Assembly (NCBI GenBank): GCA_963573385.1
Contig: CAUYLG010059239.1
Span: 1 to 64,000 of the forward strand
Length of the DNA stretch: 64,000 nucleotides
From: Cacajao melanocephalus
Lineage: Eukaryota; Chordata; Mammalia; Primates; Pitheciidae
Reading direction: 5' to 3'
The notes under the pieces are model-generated. The model was given only the letters and a program-made list of their open reading frames with translations. It ran no database searches and had not been told where the DNA came from. This document shows, piece after piece, positions 49,901 to 64,000 of the stretch (position 1 is its first letter; each line of letters begins with the position of its first letter). Position numbers and translations under genes: made by a program.

Positions 49901-50592
49901 CTTTATTCAGGCCCTGCTCACAGCACACCCTCCTAGTCTAGATGGCCAGATTCCTTACATGGGCTCGTTTTGTTCACAGTGGGCCAATCCGAGCCTACAT
50001 CCTCGCCCACAAGGATGCCATCCAGCTCTGGAGGACGCTCATGGGACCCACCAGAGTGTTCCGAGCACGCTATGTGGCCCCGGATTCCATTCGTGGGAGT
50101 TTTGGCCTCACTGACACCCGCAATACCACCCATGGCTCGGGTGAGTCAGCCTCCCCTGTCCACAACCACAAATAGGCAGGATATTTTGGGGTTAGTGGGC
50201 AGACTGTGTGGTAGAGTTGACAGCCAGGTCTCTCCAATGAGCTTTCTTCCATTTGTGTTTCTGGTCTTTGTAGCCATGTTGGCAGATGTGGTCTGTTGAC
50301 TTTCTTTGCATGCCCCAGGACTGAAGGGGCAGGCGGAGCAGAGGCTCAGGTTTCTGAACCTGATTATGACTGCCTCTTGCTTCTACCATGTGATAACCCC
50401 TTCTCTGTCATATCTCCCCTTACAGACTCTGTGGCTTCAGCCAGCAGAGAGATTGCAGCCTTCTTCCCTGACTTCAGTGAACAGCGCTGGTATGAGGAGG
50501 AAGAGCCCCAGTTGCGCTGTGGCCCTGTGTGCTATAGCCCAGAGGGAGGTGTCCACTATGTAGCCGGAACAGGAGGCCTAGGACCAGCCTGA
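46880..50592 (+). CDS. NME6: NME6, nucleoside diphosphate kinase 6 (5 coding exons)
   Basis: Joining 46880-46969, 48351-48453, 49040-49079, 49980-50140 and 50426-50592 gives 186 residues without interruption, the length of the human short form. The NDPK fold is clear: LIKPDAV at 17-23 (Lys19), SIRGSFG at 114-120 (Arg116), and the active site RNTTHGSDS at 125-133, with Asn126 and His129, the histidine that is phosphorylated in the family. Compared with NME1 there are a few extra residues in the Kpn loop region before the active site, and a C-terminal extension past about residue 165. The family transfers phosphate between nucleoside triphosphates and diphosphates. NME6 is reported as a mitochondrial matrix protein that works with RCC1L and has weak kinase activity alone. 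From memory the residues at FLIIRM, RARYVAP and DSVASA differ from human. Confidence 0.95.
47217..47872 (-). mobile_element. old LTR-like repeat in NME6 intron 2
   Basis: tttctattgctacataacac, aaaacaacactcatttatta, tcacatggcccactctatct, catgctttgaatctctctga, and ttctgcttaccata at the end follow a widespread mammalian repeat that I recognise but cannot name. Orientation was inferred from similarity to antisense LTRs. Confidence 0.6.
47873..48350. other. NME6 intron 2, remaining part
   Basis: Unique sequence, ending in a G-run and the exon 3 acceptor. Confidence 0.4.
48351..48453 (+). CDS. NME6: NME6 exon 3
   Basis: The acceptor gtttatttag is preceded by a run of G rather than a long pyrimidine tract. 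The exon ends GAAG|GTAGGA. It encodes [16 protein letters not shown] to YREHE, the first helices of the NDPK fold. Confidence 0.92.
48690..48930 (+). mobile_element. MIR in NME6 intron 3
   Basis: tcccaacaactccaaaaagt, ttacccaaaactacgcagg and cagagcctagattcagaccc have MIR order. Confidence 0.8.
49040..49079 (+). CDS. NME6: NME6 exon 4
   Basis: A 40-bp exon between tctttttgcag and CCAG|GTACTT. It encodes [13 protein letters not shown] and both partial codons join in frame. Confidence 0.92.
49182..49648 (+). mobile_element. three-arm Alu
   Basis: Left arm, right arm and an extra right arm (49480-49640) lie between one pair of direct repeats, aaagttgta(g/a)tca at 49169-49181 and 49649-49661. 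Confidence 0.9.
49662..49979. other. NME6 intron 4, remaining part
   Basis: Unique sequence before the exon 5 acceptor. Confidence 0.45.
49980..50140 (+). CDS. NME6: NME6 exon 5 (catalytic exon)
   Basis: A 161-bp exon from ttgttcacag to TCGG|GTGAGT. It holds the Kpn-loop region, the IRG arginine and the catalytic NTTHGS motif. Confidence 0.93.
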
Positions 50593-50910
50593 TGCAGGTC
50601 TATGAAGACCAGTGGCGGTGCCCAGACTTTTCTCCTAGATGTCTAGTCTAAAACAGTCTCCTGGGACCAGGGAAGCCTGGGCATCACCACCTGCCTGAGG
50701 GCCTAGCTAACCACTGAACATCCTCCAGAATCTAGCTTTCTGTCTACCTCTTCTCTGGAATGTTCATGGTGGTTCAGAAGAATGATGACTCCTCTTTTTA
50801 CTGAGAACTGTTCATCCTTCAAGAAGCTTGCCTAACTGACTGGCCTGAAAAATGCAGTGACTCTAAGCAACATTTGGCCTGTCTTCCTCAATAAAAGTCA
50901 GTGTTCTGAA
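50426..50910 (+). CDS. NME6: NME6 exon 6 (C-terminus and 3'UTR)
   Basis: From the acceptor ccccttacag the frame encodes DSVASASRE to TGGLGPA and stops at TGA 50590-50592. The 3'UTR runs to about 50910, shortly after AATAAA at 50890. The Glu-rich EEEE stretch and the [11 protein letters not shown] segment make up the extension that is absent from NME1. Confidence 0.92.
50890..50895 (+). promoter_or_regulatory. NME6: polyadenylation signal of NME6
   Basis: An AATAAA lies 298 bases past the stop codon and is followed by a GT-rich stretch (gtcagtgttctg), as expected downstream of a cleavage site. Confidence 0.7.
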
Positions 50911-52385
50911 CCCTTTATGCTGCCATATTTAGGGGGAACTTTTCAGGCTTCATCATTCTGACCTCTCAGCAGCATTCAGAATTGCTTCCTCCTCTAGAAA
51001 CTCTCTCTTCTGTTGGAGTTTCTAATCCCACACCCTTGGTTTTCTCCTTCTCTGCCTTTTCCTTCATCTCCTTCGTCAGATTATGCAAACATTTATTTTC
51101 ATAAATTTTCTATTCAAAACATACTGAAAAATGCAAAGACGGTTAAGAAATGATTGGGTCCTCAAGTTGCTAATTATGAATTTGGGTAGTGAGCCAACTA
51201 TAACACGTGGCAGAGATGGAGAAGTGCCGTAACAGGTATAAAGTCCTGTGGAAGAACAGAGGAAAGGTTTCATTTGGCTAGGTGAGGAGGTGAGGGAGAT
51301 AGGGTGGAAAGGCTTTTATAAAAGATGTAGCTGGCATTGGAACTAAGCCTCAAGATCAAATAGGGCATCCATAGCAGGGCTCTGGAGCGGTAGGCAGTCT
51401 GTTTTTAGGAATATATGGGTCAGTTTGCTATGTGTGTGGCCCAAGAAACCTGTGACACTTCTTATGACAGGTCTTGACTTTTCTTTCTCAGTACATGTAT
51501 ATTTTTCTCTTTTTGGTGGCCTTGAAACCTTTGAGTTGAAAACTGCCTTCACCATCTACTAGTTTGACTAATGGTAGACCAGGAAATTTGGACCCACTGA
51601 ACAGAAAACAACTAGAAAAGCTGTGCAAAACATCTATCTGAATGCATCAGCTGCCAATATAGGACCAAAATTCAGGACAAAGAAACTCAGAGAAGTGAGC
51701 CTGGGACTTAGAGCCTCTCTTCCCATAAGGGCACCTGCTGATACTGGAAGAGGCAGCTGAGAGGTTAAGAAGCTGAGCAGAACTTTCAACAACTTCTTGT
51801 GTTAGGGAGCCAGCTTCATGAATGCTGGCAGAAGACACACATTCCTTGGGCAGAGACTAGTGCTCAAGGCACAGCAGGCAGCGTGTTTGCCTTGGTCCCC
51901 CTTGCCCTCCAAGGACCCACAGGGCAACACTGGCAGGCCCAGGTGAGTGTTAGACACAGTAGGTTTGCATCATGGCTAAGGAACCACAATCTCAGGGAGA
52001 TACTATCTCTGTCTTCTAAGGCCATTTGCTGTACAGAAATCCTTGAAATAGTCTGGAAGAAAAATCTGTCAATGTCTAAGCCCACAAGACACCCAGAAAG
52101 ACAAGAGACACAGAATTAACTCCCAATAAAATTGCCTCTCATTTAATGGGAGTCGGGTTTCTGTAGAGAAGAAACCCGGCTCCCATAAATATGGAAGGGG
52201 AAAAAACTAGAATAAACCAGTAGTATCTGGAATTGGAGACACCAGTGTGAACTCATGTTTTTCAATCTATAGCAATAGATGTAAATATGTTTTTGTATGT
52301 AGGTAGGTATGTATAGTCCCTTGCACTGACCTGAGAGCAGTGACACTCCAATGGTAATGACCACACCCAGCACCCAGGTCCACCA
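50911..52385. other. downstream of NME6; unique sequence
   Basis: No exon or known repeat was recognised, except for the hairpin at 52146-52186. Confidence 0.4.
52146..52186. repeat. near-perfect inverted repeat (17-bp stem, 7-nt loop)
   Basis: ATGGGAGTCGGGTTTCT (52146-52162) pairs with AGAAACCCGGCTCCCAT (52170-52186) at all positions except one, which is a G-T wobble pair in RNA. The sequence around it is not recognisably repetitive. Confidence 0.9.
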
Positions 52386-52394
52386 AAAGACAAA

Positions 52395-54770
<2,376 letters not shown>

Positions 54771-54915
54771 AAGACTTGCTATGTTGCTATGTCCCAACAC
54801 TACCAATAACAAACCTACTAAGTAAAGTTCAGAATTCCTTTGCAATTCTTTTTGTTCTTAGAATAGATCTCACTGAAGGTGCGTAGTCAGGGTATTCACA
54901 TTTTATTTAGAGTAA

Positions 54916-55432
<517 letters not shown>

Positions 55433-55440
55433 CACTGCAA

Positions 55441-57200
<1,760 letters not shown>

Positions 57201-57239
57201 ACTTTTTGATGCTGTTTTGAAATTGATATTTTGTTGCAT

Positions 57240-57560
57240 TTAAAAAATTTAAATGATGGTCAAAGGGTAAGAATATGTTTAATAATTTTTTTACTTCTGT
57301 TGCACAGTGTGATGAATATAGTTAATAGCAGAGTATTATACATTTCAAAATTGCTAAGAGAATAAATTTCAAATGTCCTGAATACAAAATTCTAAATATT
57401 TGAAGTGATGGGTATGTTAACTAGCTTGATTTAATTATTCCACATTGTATCCACAGATTATGACATCATTTTGTAACCCATATATTTATACAATTATAAA
57501 TTGTCATTTACAGTAAGAAATAATTTGTTGCATCTTTTTAGAAAAATAATTTTTTACATC
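57240..57560 (+). mobile_element. old L1 3'UTR fragment
   Basis: aatatagttaatagcagagt, gtatgttaactagcttgatt and tgtaacccatatatttatac follow an old L1 3' end. Confidence 0.55.
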
Positions 57561-57631
57561 TTTGTAGTTCAGGTAAAAAACAAAAATAATTTTTAAAAAT
57601 TTTAATAAAATAAAGTTTAAAATAAAATAAA

Positions 57632-57781
57632 AATGGTAGTGCACGCCTGTAGTCCCAACTACTAGGGAGGCTGAGGTGGGAGGATCACTTGAGCCTGGGA
57701 GGTGGAGGCTTCTGAGCTGTGATTGTGCTACTGCTCTCCAGCCTGGGTGACAGCACGAGATCCTGTCTCCAAAAAAAAAAA
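57632..57781 (+). mobile_element. 5'-truncated Alu
   Basis: aaatggtagtgcacgcctgt to A11, right half only. Confidence 0.9.
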
Positions 57782-57789
57782 GCTCATTG

Positions 57790-58130
57790 TATTCGTTTCT
57801 GGTTTACCCTTCTTACATTTTCTTTTGAAAAAAATGTATGTTTCCCCTTTCTCCTCACACAAAAGATAACATACTTCATAACACTCTTTTGCACTTTGTT
57901 TTTTCTTTAACCCAGCTGCAGCTGGGGCTGGAGGCTTGAGTAAAACCAAGAATGATTAATCTAGAAGTCACTTCATATAATTTCATAACAGTCTTCTTTA
58001 TTCTGTCTTGTACAGCTGTACAGTACTCCCTTGTGTGGGCATAATCTGCTTAATAACAGGCATTTAAATGGTCTCCAGAATTTTGCTATTACAATAAACG
58101 TCACATTGAACAATCGTGAACGTGTGTTGG
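57790..58130 (-). mobile_element. old L1-like fragment (antisense) with a foreign 39-bp piece
   Basis: ttttgcactttgttttttct, agtactcccttgtgtgggca and ttttgctattacaataaacg look like an old antisense L1. Its middle is replaced or interrupted by 57911-57965. Confidence 0.5.
57920..57958 (+). repeat. 39-bp segment, copy 1
   Basis: agctggggctggaggcttga and onward, two mismatches against 59360-59398. Confidence 0.93.
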
Positions 58131-58518
58131 TTCCCCCCCCATCTTTAGCTGTGCACACTAGTTACCTATTGCTACAATATTGCTATGTAAGTAACCACTC
58201 CAAAATTTAGACATAATCATCTTTTCTCACAGGTTTTCAAATGAAGACTGTAGGTGTGGGGCATCTGTGAGCTCAGGCAGGAGCAGTAAGGGAGGAGCAG
58301 CCAGGGGAAAAGAGGGAGGGAAACACTGAGTCCCGCACCTACATCTGAAATCATTCTCATGTGTATCTGCTGCTCTTGACATCCACTGCTCCATCCTGGC
58401 CCAAACGACCTTCATCTCTTGCTGGATCTCAAGCCTCCCAACTTGTCTCTTCAACTTTCACCATCCAGCCCTGCCCTCAATCCATCTTTTCACACACATT
58501 AAAAAAGTATTATTTTTT
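58131..58518. other. no gene recognised
   Basis: Moderately GC-rich. 58360-58490 has faint L2 character. A 75-codon frame on the minus strand has no known domain. Confidence 0.35.
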
Positions 58519-58818
58519 AGGCGGGCTCAGTGGTTCACGCCTGTAATTCCAGCACTTTGGGAGGCCGAGGCGGGTGGATCATCTGAGGTTGGGAGTTTGA
58601 GATCAGCCTGACCAATATAGAGAAAACTCGTCTCTACTAAAAACACAAGATTAGCCAGGCGTGGTGGCACATGCCTATAATCCCAGCTACTCGGGAGGCT
58701 GAGGCAGGAGAATCACTTGAACCCAGGAGGCGGAGGTTGCGGTGAGCTATCGTGCCATTGCACTCCAGCCTGTGCAAAAAGTGCAAAACTTTGTCTCAAA
58801 AAAAAAAAAAAAAAAAGA
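58519..58818 (+). mobile_element. Alu
   Basis: Forward Alu (aggcgggctcagtggttcac) with A19 tail. Confidence 0.94.
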
Positions 58819-58885
58819 CTGACTGTAATACTAGCACAGAGGGAAACTTTGAGTCATCAAATTCCCTAATAAAACAGGTTATTTA

Positions 58886-59185
58886 GGCTGGGTGCAGTAG
58901 CTCACACCTGTAAACCCAGTGCTTTGGGTGGCTGAGACAAAAGCATGCTCAAGGCCAGCAGTTTGAGACCAACCTAGGTAACATAGTGAGACCCTGTCTC
59001 TATTTAAAAAAAAAAAAATTAGCCAGGTGTAGTGGTGTACACCTGTAGTCCTAGCTACTCAGAAGGCTGCAGTAGGAGGATTGCTTAGGCCTAGGAGTTT
59101 TAGGCTATAGTTAGCTGTGATCATGCCCCTGCACTCCAGCCTGGGTGACAGAGCGAAACCCTATTTCTAAACAATTAAAATAAAA
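58886..59185 (+). mobile_element. Alu (old)
   Basis: Diverged forward Alu (ggctgggtgcagtagctcac). Confidence 0.91.
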
Positions 59186-59944
59186 TAGACCCTTGACAGC
59201 TCAGATGGTAAATCCAGCTCAATAAAATGACAGCTACAATATGGGATTAGAAGACCTGGATTGCCTCCTGAGTCTCTCAGAGTGAGAAGCCTGGGACTAC
59301 GGAGAATTTCCAAAGGGGCAGAGGGCAGGGTAAGGCAGGGAGGGTGTGCGGCTCAAGAGAGCTGGGGCTGGAGGCTTGAGTAAAACCAGGAATGACTAAA
59401 ATTGAGAAATTTCAACAGTTCACCCACCCCCAAAAGTAGAGGCCAGAATTCTCATGCACTTGAGTCAGATAATTCTGGCACTGGGAATGAGAAGGGTAAA
59501 ATATAATCTTCCAAAAAGCATTTCAGTCATTTATAAACCTCTGTGATTCAAAGTTTTCTCATCATATGTGGGGATATCAGTCTCTTCCTAAGGCTTCACA
59601 CTTCTAATTTTAGGTCCTGGGAGAGAACATAGCTCCTCCAATCCATCTTAGAGCATTTTACAGAAGCAGGTAGTTTGGGCTGGTTTGTCTTCTGGCTAGC
59701 CATTGAAGATTTGTAACTCATGGGACTGAGAACTGTGGGCCAAGACTGGAATTTTAGGTTTCCGGTAGGTTTGCCTGTCCCTACAAAGGTAATACAGATG
59801 CTCCTTGGCTTAACAGCGAGGTTACATCCGAATAAGCCCATCTTAAATTGAAAATATTGTACGACAAAAATGCATTTAATACCCCTAACCTATGGGACAT
59901 CGTAGCTTAGCCTCGCCTACTTAAACGTGTTTAGAACACTTACA
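59186..59944. other. no gene recognised
   Basis: Unique sequence. It holds copy 2 of the 39-bp segment. Confidence 0.35.
59360..59398 (+). repeat. 39-bp segment, copy 2
   Basis: Near-identical to 57920-57958, same orientation, 1.44 kb apart. Confidence 0.93.
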
Positions 59945-60194
59945 TTAGGCCAGACGTGGCGGCTCATGCCTGTAATCCCAGCACTCTGAGAGCCTGAGGT
60001 GGGTGGATTGCTTGAGGCCAGGAGTTTGAGACCAGCCTGGGAAACATGGTGAAACCCAGTTAATTTTGTATTTTTAGTAGAGACGGGGTTTCTCCATGTT
60101 GGTCAGGCTGGTCTCGAACTCCTGACCTCGTGATCCGCCCGCCGTGGCCTCCCAAAGTGCTGGGATTACAGGTGTTAGCCACCACACCCGGTGA
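59945..60194. mobile_element. inverted half-Alu pair without spacer
   Basis: A forward left arm (ggccagacgtggcggctcat ... gtgaaaccc, to 60057) is followed directly by reverse Alu sequence (taattttgtatttttagtag ... cacacccggt). The two halves are largely complementary. Confidence 0.92.
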
Positions 60195-60824
60195 ATTGAT
60201 TCTTCTTAACTTCCCTCCTTTACTAACCGTATTATAGTTCCTGCCCCCAAAGTCAACCCTTACAGGTCAAAGATGCTTACCTACTGGGAAAACATAGACT
60301 TTCACCTCCAAGAAGTCAGATCCCTTAGCTGACTTACCCTGATAGACAGCTGTGATTGCTGCAAGTGCCCATTGATGGTTATGCCTAGGTATGGAAGCAC
60401 TCACAGAATCTCCTGGGTTCAGATGTACTTGAGTAGCAATATCAGTCCAGATAATCAGGGTCAATGACCTACATAAATATAATGGCTCCTCCCTTTTCCT
60501 GCCAGCCTACCATCATGGGAAAGCCAGAATGACCAAGTTAGTCATAGCATTAGTTTAGCGGACACTTGCTCTGATCTTTGGTAGAAATATCTCCCCACTC
60601 TGTCCCCAGCAACAAGGAATTCTAAATTCTAAGCTGGAAGGGCCCAATGTTCTAGGGATAAGAAGTACAAATGTTCACCAGGTACTATTTCTGCAGTGCC
60701 TGATCATAGATGTTTCCAGCTTGGAAAATGTCAGTAGGTCATGTTGGAATCCTCACATAAGAGGTCTCTGGAGATGGGTCTGGTATAGCAGACACCTAAA
60801 TCATGGTTGTATCAGAATTAGTCA
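60195..60824. other. unidentified sequence
   Basis: A 65-codon frame on the minus strand (60267-60464) has no known domain. No repeat was named. Confidence 0.3.
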
Positions 60825-61136
<312 letters not shown>

Positions 61137-61239
61137 TAGGAAGCCAGTAGAATTTGCAGGACCAGGCTGCCTGGAGGCAAGGAATTGAACAGAACAACCC
61201 CTCAGACCCAGACTCCTGATGTTTCCAGAATCCCAGGCT

Positions 61240-61345
61240 AAAGCCAAGTACCATTACTTATTAGCTGTGTGAACATGGCCAAGTTATCTACATTTGTTTT
61301 AATTTGTTCATCTATAAGATAGGCATGCTATTGTTACCAACATCA
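61240..61345 (+). mobile_element. MIR fragment
   Basis: cttattagctgtgtgaacat, ggccaagttatctac and catctataagataggcatgc are a typical MIR core. Confidence 0.75.
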
Positions 61346-61388
61346 TATATTTGGTAGTCTCTCTTCTTTGCTTGAGAACAGATCAGCT

Positions 61389-61509
61389 GGTAAAGACAGG
61401 GTTTCACTGTGGTGCCCAGGCTGGTCTCAAACTCTTGACCTCAAGTGATCCGCCTGCCTTGGCCTCCCAAAGTGTTGGGATTACAGGTGTGAGCCACTGT
61501 GCCCAGCCA
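61389..61509 (-). mobile_element. half Alu (FLAM-like)
   Basis: aagacagggtttcactgtgg to ctgtgcccagcc. Confidence 0.88.
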
Positions 61510-63732
<2,223 letters not shown>

Positions 63733-64000
63733 AAACGAAGGGAAAAGTCAGTGCTGAAGAACAAGTCCACAGGGAGGGATAAAGAACAGTCCCTATGTGT
63801 GTGCTGAGGGATAAGCTGTACTGAGGGACAATGTTCAAGGAAAGGGGATGAGGGGTTTGGAGGGCCAAATACAATGGCAGAAAAATGGACAGAGCCAGGG
63901 AACCTTAGGGGTGGGCTTGAAGGATGAGGTCAGCAGGGAGACAGGCCGCCTCGATCTCAGTTTGACTTACTGGGCCCCGCAGTCATTTGAATGAAGCCCC
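63733..64000. other. window end; nothing recognised
   Basis: Purine-rich unique sequence, cut by the window edge. Confidence 0.35.

Overview
The window is primate nuclear DNA. It is dominated by Alu elements (about 55 copies or fragments, many with target-site duplications), with L1, L2, MIR, MaLR/THE1 LTRs and old DNA transposons. Exons are short, introns are large with GT..AG borders, and there is one CpG-rich promoter. Two protein-coding genes can be reconstructed exon by exon, both on the + strand: SPINK8 (20170-38219, five coding exons) and NME6 (CpG-rich 5' end near 44.0-44.5 kb, coding 46880-50592, five coding exons). From memory, these genes are neighbours in the same orientation at human 3p21.31, with ZNF589 beyond NME6 and FBXW12 beyond SPINK8. 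The encoded proteins differ from the human versions I remember (several NME6 residues, about a dozen SPINK8 residues), so a non-human simian is more likely than human. This has not been checked by alignment. Layout: 1-20.1 kb is intergenic and repeat-rich (MaLR LTRs, L1/L2 pieces, an ERVL/MaLR-type internal fragment with a local duplication, a Tigger-like DNA transposon carrying two later Alus). 20.2-38.4 kb is SPINK8, whose introns hold a long L1 broken up by Alus, a (TA)n tract and a pre-miRNA-like hairpin in intron 2. 38.4-43.9 kb is intergenic, with nested Alus, old L1/L2 and a degenerate GGTTAG-rich tract. 43.9-50.9 kb is NME6. 50.9-64 kb is downstream intergenic sequence with a 17-bp-stem hairpin, an MLT1-like LTR, an L1 holding a cluster of about four Alus, a hAT-like MITE, a processed FCF1 pseudogene and a head-to-head half-Alu pair. 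The genes do not form a pathway: SPINK8 encodes a small secreted Kazal inhibitor, NME6 a nucleoside diphosphate kinase family protein. No tRNA, rRNA, CRISPR array or operon is present. The rest of the interest is structural: hairpins, short dispersed duplications that look like templated insertions, and rearranged Alus. Coordinates of repeats are read by eye and may be off by several bases (tens of bases for old elements).
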